Source: Streptomyces xanthophaeus (GTDB lineage: Bacteria > Actinomycetota > Actinomycetes > Streptomycetales > Streptomycetaceae). From it: 64,000 bases of DNA. The notes below the pieces were generated by a model. The model made no database searches, had not been told where the DNA came from, and saw only the letters and a program-made list of their open reading frames with translations. Positions 16,473 to 25,419 of this stretch are shown piece by piece. The translations under genes were made by a program, and so were the position numbers. The first letter of the stretch is position 1, and each line of letters starts with the position of its first letter. The stretch covers positions 4,121,501 to 4,185,500 of the forward strand of contig NZ_CP076543.1 of the NCBI RefSeq assembly GCF_030440515.1, given 5' to 3'.

Positions 16473-16546
16473 CCTGCACCGACCCGGTGTTCTACAGGTG
16501 GCGGCGCACCGGCCGAAGGCATCACGACGAACGAGGAGTGTGGACC

Positions 16547-17797
16547 ATGGCGTGGGACGGCGAGAAGCCGCTTCTGCTGCTGATCGGAAGCAGCGGTCAG
16601 CGCAGCAGGGAGTTCATTCTGCGGACGGTGAGCACGCGTTACGCGTTATGGCTCCTCCAGCCCGCTCCGGTGAGCTGGGAAGAGCCGTACGTCGTGGGCT
16701 CCACGATCGTGGACAACACCGACCCGGACGCGCTGACGGCGGCCGCCCGGCAGGTGGCCGCCGAGCACACCCTGGCCGGTGTGTTCTGCTACGACGAGGG
16801 GCTCGTGACCCCCGCCGCGCACGTGGCCCGGGCGCTCGGGCTGCCGGGCAACTCCCCCGAGTCCGTCATCGCCTGCCGGGACAAGGCCGCCACGCGGTCC
16901 GCGCTGGAGGCGGCCCGGGTGCCGCAGCCGGCCTCGATCGGCGTACGGTCCCTGGCCGAGGCCCGGGCGGCGGCGGAGAAGATCGGCTTCCCCGTCGTGC
17001 TGAAGCCGCGCGGCCTGGCCGGCGGGATGGGCGTGCGCAAGGCCGACGGCCCCGATGACGTGGAGAACGCCTACCGGGCGGCCTCCGGCGCCTCCTACCC
17101 CGGTGTTCCCGTCTTCGACGTGTCGGTGCTCGTCGAGGAATTCGCCGACGGCCCCGAGATCAGCGTCGACGCGGTCTTCTTCGACGGGGAGTGCGTTCCG
17201 CTCGTCGTCGCCCGCAAGCAGGTCGGCCTGGCGCCCTTCTTCGAGGAGACGGGCCACGAGGTCGACGGCGCCGACCCGCTGCTGACCGATCCCGGACTGC
17301 TGGAGGCGCTGCGGTCCGCGCACGCCGCGCTGGACTTCCACACCGGCGTCAGCCACACGGAATTCCGCATCACCGCCGGCGGACTGCGCCTGATGGAGGT
17401 CAACGCCCGCCTCGGCGGGGACATGATCCCCTACCTCGGGGAACTGGCCACCGGTGTCGACGTCGCGATGGCGGCGGCGGACACCGCCGCGGGGGTCCGC
17501 CCGGACACCGAGGTCCGCCACCGCAAGGCCGCGGCCATCGCCTTCCTGTACCCGGACGAGGACATCGAGATCGACGCGGTGACCGTCCACGAGGACCGCT
17601 TCCCGGCCGGCGTCCACAGCGCCGACGCGATGGCGAGCCCCGGCGCGGTGCTGCGTCTGCCGCCGCGCGGCTACATCTCCCGCTACGCCCGCGTGATCGC
17701 CCTCGCCGACTCGGTCGAGCAGGCCCGCGCCGCCCTGCTGAGCGCCCCCGAGATCGTGGAGCTCGACTCCCGCCCGGCGGAGGTACCCGCTCCGTGA
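16547..17797 (+). CDS. ATP-grasp ligase C
   Basis: The 416 aa protein is a paralogue of ligase A at the left edge: it shares the opening LLLLIGSSGQRSREF (compare VVILVGSGQRAYREY), VVLKPRGLAGGMGV, VEEFADGPEISVDAVFFDG, and EVNARLGGDMIPYLG. The start ATG at 16547 follows GAGGAG. Codon 34 is TTA (16646-16648), so translation may depend on the bldA tRNA. The MFS gene begins within its stop codon (GTGA). It should form an amide or similar bond between a carboxylate and an amine in the pathway; substrates unknown. Confidence 0.87.
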   Translation: MAWDGEKPLLLLIGSSGQRSREFILRTVSTRYALWLLQPAPVSWEEPYVVGSTIVDNTDPDALTAAARQVAAEHTLAGVFCYDEGLVTPAAHVARALGLPGNSPESVIACRDKAATRSALEAARVPQPASIGVRSLAEARAAAEKIGFPVVLKPRGLAGGMGVRKADGPDDVENAYRAASGASYPGVPVFDVSVLVEEFADGPEISVDAVFFDGECVPLVVARKQVGLAPFFEETGHEVDGADPLLTDPGLLEALRSAHAALDFHTGVSHTEFRITAGGLRLMEVNARLGGDMIPYLGELATGVDVAMAAADTAAGVRPDTEVRHRKAAAIAFLYPDEDIEIDAVTVHEDRFPAGVHSADAMASPGAVLRLPPRGYISRYARVIALADSVEQARAALLSAPEIVELDSRPAEVPAP

Positions 17798-19080
17798 CGA
17801 ACACCGGACACGACTCTCCGGAGGGCCGCAAGGCCGCCCGGCCGTCCGTCGTACAGACCCTGCGCGGGATCCCGGGGCCGATCTGGCTGGTCCTGGTCGG
17901 CATGCTGATCAACCGGCTGGGCAATTTCCTCCAGATCTACCTGGTGCTCTACCTCACCGACAAGGGCTTCAGCACGTCCGCGGCCGCCTTCGCCCTCGGC
18001 GCGTACGGGGTGGGCTCGGTCGTCGGCGTCCTGGCGGGCGGCTCGATCTCCGACCGGGTCGGCTACGCGTGGACCATCGTCGGATCGATGGCCCTCGCCG
18101 GCCTGCTCACCCTCAGCCTGGTCTACCTCGACAGCCTGCCCGTGGTGATCACGGTGGCCGCCGTGATCGGCATCGCGGCCCAGGCCTACCGGCCCGCCTC
18201 CTCGGCGCTGCTGGTGGAGGCCACCCCCGAGGAACACCACGTGATGGTGTTCGCGGTCTACCGCATGGCGTTCAACCTCGGCACCACCGCGGGCCCCCTG
18301 CTCGGCGCCCTGCTCATCAGCTACTCGTACGACCTGATGTTCTACATCGATGCGGTGACCTCGGTCGGCTTCGCCCTCTTCGCCCTGGTCCTGGTCCGCA
18401 CGGGCACGACCCCCGGTCCCGGCGCCCGGGATCCGCAGGCCGACGGCGCGTCGTACCTGGCCGTACTCCGCGACCGGCGCTACCTGCTGTTCCTGCTGGC
18501 GCTGTTCCTCAACGCCGTCGTCTACATCCAGCACACCTCCGCGCTGCCGCTCCAGCTCAAGGCGGACGGCCACGGGCCGACCTTCTACTCCACCCTGCTC
18601 TCGCTGAACGCGGCCATGGTCATCTGCCTGGAACTGCTGTTCACCAAGTACGTGCAGCACCTCCCGGGACGGTTCGCCGTCGCGCTGGGCGTCGGCCTGG
18701 TCGGCGTCGGCATGAACCTGTACGTGGCCGGTCCCGGCATGGCCATGTTCGTGATCGCGACGGTGGTGTGGACGGTCGGCGAGATGATCGGCACCCCGAC
18801 CGCCTCCGCCTGGCCCGGCAAGGTCGCCCCCGCGCACCTGCGGGGCCGCTACATCGCGGCCTCCGCCTTCCCGATGCAGATCGGCTACGCGGTGGGCCCG
18901 GTCATCGGCATCGCGGCCTGGCAGGCCTCGGCCGCCTCCGTGTGGTGGCTGTGCGGAGCACTGACCGCCCTCGCCGTCGTCGTCACCCTGATCGGCATGG
19001 CCGAACCCCCCGCCGACCGCCGGCAGCGGACCGCGGACGCCGAGCCGGCCGCCGCGCCGACGCCCGCCGAAACCCCCTGA
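17794..19080 (+). CDS. MFS exporter
   Basis: The 428 aa protein has 12 predicted membrane helices and the MFS motif GGSISDRVGYAWT between helices 2 and 3. It resembles drug-efflux MFS proteins of the YdeE/MDR type. GTG start overlapping the stop of ATP-grasp C by 4 nt, so it is coupled. It is the second MFS of the cluster; this one probably exports the finished, possibly toxic product. The hydrophilic Ala/Pro-rich C-terminus is not informative. Confidence 0.87.
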   Translation: MTNTGHDSPEGRKAARPSVVQTLRGIPGPIWLVLVGMLINRLGNFLQIYLVLYLTDKGFSTSAAAFALGAYGVGSVVGVLAGGSISDRVGYAWTIVGSMALAGLLTLSLVYLDSLPVVITVAAVIGIAAQAYRPASSALLVEATPEEHHVMVFAVYRMAFNLGTTAGPLLGALLISYSYDLMFYIDAVTSVGFALFALVLVRTGTTPGPGARDPQADGASYLAVLRDRRYLLFLLALFLNAVVYIQHTSALPLQLKADGHGPTFYSTLLSLNAAMVICLELLFTKYVQHLPGRFAVALGVGLVGVGMNLYVAGPGMAMFVIATVVWTVGEMIGTPTASAWPGKVAPAHLRGRYIAASAFPMQIGYAVGPVIGIAAWQASAASVWWLCGALTALAVVVTLIGMAEPPADRRQRTADAEPAAAPTPAETP

Positions 19081-19142
19081 GCCCTCTCCCCCGTGCCGCG
19101 GTTCGCCGGCACGCCGTGATCCGGAAGTGAGCGAAGCTGCCC

Positions 19143-20102
19143 ATGGCCTACGCAGACGGCATCGAGAATTTCGTGAAGACGGTCGACGGCGCCCTGCCGC
19201 CGGACTTCTACACCTACCCCGTCGAACGACAGCGCGCCCTGTACGACGGGCTGACCGAGGTCCTCCCGATCCCCGTGCCCGAGGGCGTCAGCCACCGGGA
19301 CGCGAGCGTCACCCACGGCGGCCGGACCGCCCGGATCCGCATCTACGAGCCGGCCCGGCGCACCGGCGACGCCGTGCTGTTCTACATACGCGGCGGCGGC
19401 TTCGTCATCGGCTCCCTCCACAGCCACCACAGCCTGGTCGCCGAACTCGCCGACCGCACCGGTCTGGTGGCGATCGCCCTCGACTTCGGCATGGCCCCGG
19501 AGAACCCGCACCCCGGCCCGCTGGAGGACTGTTACGCCGGACTGTGCGGCACGCTGGCCGACCTGCCCGGGCTCGGGCTCGACGGCATCGACCCCGAGGG
19601 CGCGGTGCTCTGCGGAGAGAGCTCCGGGGCCAACATGGCCGTCGTCCTCTCGATGATCGCCCGCGACCGGGGCGGCCCCCGGCTGCGCGGCCAGGCGGTG
19701 ATCAGCCCGGTGCTCGACTTCACCCGGTGGCGGCACGGCGGCGAGGACGCGCCCCTGCTCTCCGGCGGGGAGATGGAGTTCTACACCGCGTGCTACTGCC
19801 CGGAGCCCGGACAGGCGGACCTCCCGTACGTCTCGCCGCTGCTCACCGGCACCTTCCACGACCTGCCGCCCGCCTACGTCGTGGGCTGCGAGATGGACTC
19901 GCTGCGCGTGGACGCCGAGAAGTACACCGCCCGGCTGCGGCAGAACGGCACGCCGGTGACGTACGTGATGGAGGAGGGGATGGTGCACGCCCCGGTGCGC
20001 GCCCGCCGGATCAGCGAGCCGGCCGGGGCGTTCTTCGCGCGCTACTGCGACGCCGTGGCCGCCCTGGCGGCCGGAGAGGCGGCCGGCCGTGACGAGCGCT
20101 GA
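19143..20102 (+). CDS. alpha/beta hydrolase (HSL family)
   Basis: The 319 aa protein has the nucleophile elbow GESSGAN (GxSxG), an oxyanion-hole segment IRGGGFVIGS where the usual HGGG reads RGGG, and a late catalytic histidine in GMVHAPVR, with an acidic residue upstream in YVVGCEMDSLRVDAE. This is the hormone-sensitive-lipase branch of serine hydrolases, active on esters or amides. The Arg for His change at the HGGG motif is unusual. It overlaps ATP-grasp D by 14 nt. It may hydrolyse an ester or amide intermediate; the substrate is unknown. Confidence 0.83.
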   Translation: MAYADGIENFVKTVDGALPPDFYTYPVERQRALYDGLTEVLPIPVPEGVSHRDASVTHGGRTARIRIYEPARRTGDAVLFYIRGGGFVIGSLHSHHSLVAELADRTGLVAIALDFGMAPENPHPGPLEDCYAGLCGTLADLPGLGLDGIDPEGAVLCGESSGANMAVVLSMIARDRGGPRLRGQAVISPVLDFTRWRHGGEDAPLLSGGEMEFYTACYCPEPGQADLPYVSPLLTGTFHDLPPAYVVGCEMDSLRVDAEKYTARLRQNGTPVTYVMEEGMVHAPVRARRISEPAGAFFARYCDAVAALAAGEAAGRDER

Positions 20103-21384
20103 GCGGACCCCGGACGCACCGCAGGGCCCCTGCGTGATCGTGGACCCGTATTCCTCGGGGGCCCTGTTCGCACAGACGCTGGCCGATCACGGCGTCCCGG
20201 TCGTGGCGGTGGTCACCGGCCCCCGGCCGCCGGAGGCCTACGCCTCCTCCTACCAGCCGCAGGACTTCCCCGAGATCATCGTCTACGAGGGCGACCTGGA
20301 GGCCGTCGCGGAGCGGCTGCGGGCGCTGGACCCGCGCTGTGTCGTGGCGGGCTGCGAGTCCGGGGTGGAACTGGCCGAACGGCTCGCCCCGCTCGTGACG
20401 CCCGAGCGGTGCAACGCACCCGGACTCGCCGATGCCCGCAGGGACAAGAGCGCCATGGCGGCCGCCGTCGCGGCGGCCGGCCTGCCGGTCATCCCGCAGA
20501 TCTGCACGGCCGACGCCGACGAGGTGGCGGCCTGGCTGGAGCGCGAGGGCCTGGCCGGGGCGGACCTGGTCGTCAAGCCGCCCAAGAGCGCCAGCACCGA
20601 CGGTGTGATCAAGCTGGCCGGCGGCGAGGACTGGCGGACGGTGTTCGCGCGCCAGCTCGGCCGGGTCAACCAGTTCGGCGAGGTCGACGACCGGCTCCTG
20701 GTCCAGAAGTTCGTCACCGGCACCGAATACGTGATCGACACCTTCAGCCACGACGGCAAGCACGCCGTGGTCGACGTGTGCGCCTACCGCAAGGTCGACA
20801 ACGGTCCGCACATGGCCGTCTACGACACCATGCGATGGCTCCCGCCGGACGATCCGGCCCTGCCCGGCATCACGGAGTACGTCTTCGGCGTCCTGGACGC
20901 GGTGGGCCTGCGCTTCGGCTCGGCCCACGTCGAGGTGATGGGCACGGCGGAGGGACCGCTGCTCATCGAGCTCGGTGCCCGGCCGCACGGCGGCGGCCAG
21001 CCGCGGTTCAACCGCAACGCCACCGGCGACAGCCAGATCGACCGGACCGTGCGCTGGCTGACCGGGGGTGAACTCCCGCAGAGCTACGAGCTGCTCGTCC
21101 ACCAGATGTGCGTCTTCCACATCGCGCCCCGCTCCGGAACCGTCCGCGGCACGGCCGCCCTGGACGGCGTCCGCGACCTCCCCAGCCACCACTTCTCGAT
21201 CCAGAACCTGTCCGACGGCGACCACGTCCCCGCCACCCGGGACCTGGTCGACAGTCTCAACTTCGGATTCGTGATCCTCGCCCACCCCGACGCCGGGCAG
21301 ATCCAGCGGGACTACGAGGCCGTCCGGGCCGCGGAACGCCTGCTTTCCATCGAGGAGCAGCGATCAACACCGCCGCTTTCCTGA
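20089..21384 (+). CDS. ATP-grasp ligase D
   Basis: The 431 aa protein has an ATP-grasp domain: the lysine in LVVKPPKSASTDGV, hinge segment LLVQKFVTGTEYVIDTF, and metal site LLIELGARPHGGGQ. It belongs to the BacD-like amino-acid ligase group and is more similar to ligase B than to A and C. The GTG start lies inside the end of the hydrolase gene (14-nt overlap). It is the fourth such ligase in the cluster, which has no NRPS. Substrates unknown. Confidence 0.87.
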   Translation: MTSAERTPDAPQGPCVIVDPYSSGALFAQTLADHGVPVVAVVTGPRPPEAYASSYQPQDFPEIIVYEGDLEAVAERLRALDPRCVVAGCESGVELAERLAPLVTPERCNAPGLADARRDKSAMAAAVAAAGLPVIPQICTADADEVAAWLEREGLAGADLVVKPPKSASTDGVIKLAGGEDWRTVFARQLGRVNQFGEVDDRLLVQKFVTGTEYVIDTFSHDGKHAVVDVCAYRKVDNGPHMAVYDTMRWLPPDDPALPGITEYVFGVLDAVGLRFGSAHVEVMGTAEGPLLIELGARPHGGGQPRFNRNATGDSQIDRTVRWLTGGELPQSYELLVHQMCVFHIAPRSGTVRGTAALDGVRDLPSHHFSIQNLSDGDHVPATRDLVDSLNFGFVILAHPDAGQIQRDYEAVRAAERLLSIEEQRSTPPLS

Positions 21385-22061
21385 TCAGTTCCCTGGTGGT
21401 GATCATGACACCCGGGCCCGACCTCGTCATGATCACCAACCTGGTGCTGAACGGCTCCCTGCGGGTGGCCACCGCCGCCGCGCTCGGCATGATCACCGCG
21501 GGAGCCGTCCAGGCCGGGCTCGGCGCGGCCGGGCTGGCCGCGCTCCTCGCGGCGAGCCCCGGGCTCTTCGCGGCCTTCCGCTGGGCCGGCGCGGTGGTGC
21601 TGCTCGGCTGGGCCGTGCTCGCCGTGCGGCGGGCCACCGGCCGGGCCGGCGCCGAGGCCCCGGCGCCGTCACCCCAGGCCACGGTCGCCGTCCCCGTGCA
21701 CGCGACGGGCGAACCGCCCGCCGGCCCCGCGCCGTCCGGGCGAGCGGCCGGCCACGCCGGCCCCTCGGTGCGCCAGGCCTTCGGGCAGGGCCTGCTGTGC
21801 ACCGGGTCCAATCCCAAGGTGGGCATCTTCCTGATGGCGTTCCTGCCCCAGTTCGTGCCCGCGGGCATGGCCCCCGAGGCCGGCGTCCCGCTGCTGGCCG
21901 CCTGCTACCTGGCCCTGGGCCTGCTCTGGCTCCTCACCTGGATGAGGCTGGTCCACCGGCTCGCACCGCACCTCCGCTCACCGCGGGTGCTGCGGATCGC
22001 CGACAGCCTCACCGCCGCCGTGTTCGGGCTCTTCGCCGTCCGGCTGGCGCTCGGCGGGTGA
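21363..22061 (+). CDS. LysE/RhtB-type amino acid exporter, apparent ATC start
   Basis: The product (232 aa if started at 21363) has the LysE family opening NTAAFLISSLVVIMTPGPDLV, about six membrane helices and a long Pro/Ala-rich central loop. Family alignment puts the start at the codon before Asn-Thr-Ala-Ala, which is ATC at 21363, with GAGGAG 5 nt upstream. No ATG, GTG or TTG lies in frame nearby upstream; the alternatives CTG 21381 and GTG 21396 would cut into the first helix. It overlaps ATP-grasp D by 22 nt. It probably exports an amino-acid-like product or by-product. Confidence 0.8.
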   Translation: MNTAAFLISSLVVIMTPGPDLVMITNLVLNGSLRVATAAALGMITAGAVQAGLGAAGLAALLAASPGLFAAFRWAGAVVLLGWAVLAVRRATGRAGAEAPAPSPQATVAVPVHATGEPPAGPAPSGRAAGHAGPSVRQAFGQGLLCTGSNPKVGIFLMAFLPQFVPAGMAPEAGVPLLAACYLALGLLWLLTWMRLVHRLAPHLRSPRVLRIADSLTAAVFGLFAVRLALGG

Positions 22062-22080
22062 CCCGGCCGCCTGCCTGCGC

Positions 22081-22109
22081 CCCGCTGCGGTCACACCGGC
22101 CGCAGCGGG
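22081..22109. terminator. convergent hairpin between lysE-like gene and SARP gene
   Basis: CCCGCTGCGG and CCGCAGCGGG form a 10-bp stem over a 9-nt loop, between two convergent genes. It overlaps the last codons of the SARP gene. Confidence 0.55.
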
Positions 22110-24277
22110 CACTGCGCGTCCTCCCGCAGCGCCAGTCTGCGCGCATAGCGCAGCAGCGGAGCGGGGAGCGAGAACCGGTTGGGCGCACACTCCCGGAGCA
22201 GGCTCACCCCGACCAGGCGGCGCAGTGCGCGCGTCGCCTCCAGCGGGGTCGTCCCCGCCAGGTCCGCCATGGCGTAGCCGCTGACGAGCCGGCCCTCGGT
22301 CCGCGCGAACAGCCGGAACCAGCGGCGCAGGGGCTCCGGCAGGGACACGTAGGAGAGTTCGATCGCCGCGTGGACCGCGGTGAACAGGTCGTCCGTCTCG
22401 ACCGGCAGTTCCCTGAACGCCCCGGACTCCTGCAGCTCCACGCAGAGCTGGGCGATCCCGACCCGGGGATGCTCCTCCAGACGGGCCGCGAGCAGCCGGA
22501 TCGCCAGGGGCAGACCTCCGCACTGCCGGTTCAGCGCCCGCGCGGCCAGCGGTTCGGCATCCACCCGTCCGCTGCGCAGCAGCCGGGACAGCAGGGTGAG
22601 CGCCTCGTCCTCACCGAGCACGTAGAGGTCGAGGCGCGGCACACCGTCCCGGGCCACCAGTCCCGGCAGGGTGTCGCGGCTGGTGACGAGGACCGCGCAG
22701 CCGGCCGCTCCCGGAACGAGCGGACGGATCTGGCTCTCGTCGCGCGCGTTGTCCAGCACGATCAGCATCCGCCGGTCCGACAGCAGGGTGCGGTACAGGT
22801 TCGCGGCCTCGTCGAGGGACCGGGGGAGCTCCCCGTCGGGGACGCCCAGGGCGCGCAGGAACGAGGCGAGGACCTCTTGCGGGTGCAGCGCCCGCCGGTC
22901 GGCGTACCCGTGCAGGTCGACGTACAGCTGCCCGTCCGGGAACCGTTCGCGCACCCGGTGCGCCCAGCGCACGGCCAGCGCCGTCTTGCCCACCCCGGGA
23001 AAGCCCGTGACCAGCACGGCCGGGACCTGCCCGACCCGCTCGCCGGTGGGCAGGAGCAGCCGGTCCAGCCGTTTCAGCTCGGCGGCGCGGCCGACGAACC
23101 CCGGGCTCACGGCCGGTGTCTGGGACGGCCGGGGCCTCGGCGGGGGCGCGGCCGGCCGGGGCGCGGGCGCGGCCGGCACGTCGAACGCGGCCCACGCGGC
23201 CGCCGGTCCCGTCCGCGGCCACGGCAGCTCCTGGTGCAGGATCCGCAGGTGGGCGCGGCGCAGTTCGTCACCGGGCTGGACGCCCAGCTCCCGGTCGAGT
23301 CCGCGGGCCACCTCGGAGTAGATCTTCAAGGCCTCCCGCTGCTCCCCGCAGCTCGCCAGCACCAGCATCAGCCGCGCCTGGAGTCCCTCGTGCAGCGGTT
23401 CCTCCTCCGTGGCACCGCGCAGGGCCCCCAGCACCCGCTCGGGCCTCCGCACCTGCAGGGAGAGGTCCGTGTAGAGCAGCAGGCTCTCCACCCGCTGCCG
23501 GGCGGCCGCCATGGCGGCGGGGTGGTGCGGCAGCAGCGGTTCGCCGGCCAGCAGCGGGCCGCGCCAGCAGCCGTAGGCGCGTTCGGCCAGCTCGTGGGCG
23601 GCTTCCGCGTCTCCGGCCCCGTGCGCCTGCCGCGCCCGTGCCCACAGGTCCTGGAACTGCGTCAGGTCGACCTGGTCGCGCTCCAGTTCCAGCACGTAGC
23701 CGGTGTGCGTGCGCGCCAGGAACGAGGGGGCCGGAGCCCCCGCCTGGCCGCCGGGGAGCAGCAGCACCCGGCGCGCCTGGCTGACGTAGGTGTGCACCAG
23801 GTTCTGGTACGAACGCGGCGGGTCCTTCGGCCACAGCGCGTGGGTGATCTCTCCCAGGCCGGCCGCCTCGGGGTACCGCAGGGCGAGCAGGGCCAGCAGG
23901 CGCCGTACCTTGGCCGCGTGGACGTGGGTCTCGACGCCTCGGTACCGGACGGAGAGCGGACCGAGGATGCCGATGTGGAGCCGCTCGCTCCCCGGGCGTA
24001 CGGGCTCACGCGCGGGCGGCGCCAACTGCCGTGCGGTGTCCGCGTCGAGGCCCAGCACACGGGCCAGGAGCCGCACGGTCCGCGTCTGGGGCCGGTGCAC
24101 CCGGCCGTGCTCGATGTCCCGCAGGACCCGCACGCTCACCCCGGCGCGTTCCGCCAGCTCGCGCTGGGTCAGTCCCTCCCGTCCCCGGAACGAGAGAAGC
24201 CGTTCGCCGAACGACCAACTGTTGCTGCTTAAGTCCTCGTCCGCGGTCGCCGTGCCGCGGACACGGTTCCCCATCAT
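22091..24277 (-). CDS. SARP-family activator with N-terminal XRE HTH and NB-ARC ATPase domain
   Basis: The 728 aa regulator has four parts: an XRE-type helix-turn-helix (LTQRELAERAGVSVRVLRDIE, about residues 30-75); a SARP winged-helix DNA-binding domain and BTAD (about 105-345); an NB-ARC ATPase with P-loop GFPGVGKTAL; and a C-terminal winged-helix/helical part. SARPs activate biosynthetic clusters by binding heptamer repeats near -35. Codon 16 is TTA (24230-24232), so it likely depends on bldA. Start is uncertain: ATG at 24277 has no clear ribosome site, but the 67-codon extension upstream has no family likeness. An XRE domain fused ahead of a SARP is uncommon. It is the probable pathway activator. 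Confidence 0.85.
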   Translation of the reverse strand: MMGNRVRGTATADEDLSSNSWSFGERLLSFRGREGLTQRELAERAGVSVRVLRDIEHGRVHRPQTRTVRLLARVLGLDADTARQLAPPAREPVRPGSERLHIGILGPLSVRYRGVETHVHAAKVRRLLALLALRYPEAAGLGEITHALWPKDPPRSYQNLVHTYVSQARRVLLLPGGQAGAPAPSFLARTHTGYVLELERDQVDLTQFQDLWARARQAHGAGDAEAAHELAERAYGCWRGPLLAGEPLLPHHPAAMAAARQRVESLLLYTDLSLQVRRPERVLGALRGATEEEPLHEGLQARLMLVLASCGEQREALKIYSEVARGLDRELGVQPGDELRRAHLRILHQELPWPRTGPAAAWAAFDVPAAPAPRPAAPPPRPRPSQTPAVSPGFVGRAAELKRLDRLLLPTGERVGQVPAVLVTGFPGVGKTALAVRWAHRVRERFPDGQLYVDLHGYADRRALHPQEVLASFLRALGVPDGELPRSLDEAANLYRTLLSDRRMLIVLDNARDESQIRPLVPGAAGCAVLVTSRDTLPGLVARDGVPRLDLYVLGEDEALTLLSRLLRSGRVDAEPLAARALNRQCGGLPLAIRLLAARLEEHPRVGIAQLCVELQESGAFRELPVETDDLFTAVHAAIELSYVSLPEPLRRWFRLFARTEGRLVSGYAMADLAGTTPLEATRALRRLVGVSLLRECAPNRFSLPAPLLRYARRLALREDAQCPLRPV

Positions 24278-24759
24278 GCCCGGAATGCGGGAACGGCCGA
24301 AAGGAAGGGAGGAAGGAAACGTCTTGTGAATCGTTTTTCCATTGCTGTGTGCAGAACGGTCGCCACCACGCCTCCCCCGAGACCTCGCCGGATCTTGGCC
24401 AACCCGAACCGTGAGCGATCCGGCCGAGCGCCCACAACTCGTTCGCAACTCTAGCTTCGCGGTGCGACCACTGGTCAAGGGGGCTCGCCCCCTTTGTTCC
24501 GAACCGGTCGCATCGCACCCCTTGTACCTCCGGTTTTCGGAATCCCTCGAATACCGGCCAGGTGGCGAGAAATGGCCAGTCCCTCACGATCTCGCCCGAA
24601 CACGATCTCCGTCACGCCCAGGAAAGATCGCACGGCGCGCCCGATATTCGGATGACGTAAAGGGAACCGGATATCGCACCGAATGCGAATGGCAGGCAAA
24701 GTAGAAGAACTTTTCCGTGAGGTGCAACGTTCTCACGCGGCCCGGTGTTCACAAGGGGG
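24278..24759. other. intergenic region between SARP and ECF sigma genes
   Basis: This 482-nt divergent region is less GC-rich than the genes around it. It has a compact perfect hairpin AAGGGGG-CTCG-CCCCCTT at 24477-24494, a purine tract near 24300-24320, and otherwise no gene I can support. It must contain promoters for both flanking genes, but I could not fix them by eye. Confidence 0.5.
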
Positions 24760-25419
24760 ATGGACGAGACGACTCTCCCGCTGACGGAACTGCTCGCGAC
24801 CGACCTGGACGACGGGTTCACCGAACTCGTGCGCACCCAGGCCGGCACCGTGCGCTCCGTCCTGCTGCGTCTCTCCGGCTCCGCGCGGGACGCCGACGAC
24901 CTTGGCCAGGAAACGTTCCTGCGCGCCTACTCCGCCCTGCGCGAGTACCCGCCCGAGCGCCGCGGTCAGCTCCAGCCGCGCGCCTGGCTGCTGACCATCG
25001 CCGCGAACGTGTGGCGCAACCACGTCCGCACCCTGAGCCGGCGGCCCGGCGTCGCCGACGGCATCGAGGTGACCGCCATCGAGATCCCCGACGGCTCCCC
25101 GGGGCCGGAGCAGCGCGCGCTCGACGGGGCGCGCCGGGCCCGGCTGGTGGCCGCGCTGTCCGGGCTGCCGGACCACCACCGGCTGCCCGTGGTCCTGCGG
25201 CACATCGGAGAGCTGAGCTACCAGGAGGTGGCCGCGATCCTGGACTGTCCCGTCGGCACGGTGAAGGCCCAGGTGTCGCGGGGGCTCGCCACCCTGCGGG
25301 CGGAGCCCGGCCTGGCCGCCGACCGCAGGACGTACGGCGCGGCCGGGGCGGCCGGGGGGACGACGGCGAGGACGGCACACGAACCGGCCCGGAAGGAAAG
25401 GAAGGAGGCGACGGGATGA
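24760..25419 (+). CDS. ECF-family RNA polymerase sigma factor
   Basis: The 219 aa protein has sigma region 2 (FTELVRTQAGTVRSVLLRL, DADDLGQETFLRAYSAL) and region 4 (LPDHHRLPVVLRHIGELSYQEVAAIL, GTVKAQVSRGLATL). Start is uncertain: ATG 24760 sits directly on AAGGGGG, GTG 24745 is the alternative. The stop overlaps the next ATG (ATGA), linking it to an Ada/alkyltransferase-like protein rather than a usual anti-sigma factor. That pairing suggests it responds to DNA alkylation. Its target promoters are unknown. Confidence 0.85.
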   Translation: MDETTLPLTELLATDLDDGFTELVRTQAGTVRSVLLRLSGSARDADDLGQETFLRAYSALREYPPERRGQLQPRAWLLTIAANVWRNHVRTLSRRPGVADGIEVTAIEIPDGSPGPEQRALDGARRARLVAALSGLPDHHRLPVVLRHIGELSYQEVAAILDCPVGTVKAQVSRGLATLRAEPGLAADRRTYGAAGAAGGTTARTAHEPARKERKEATG

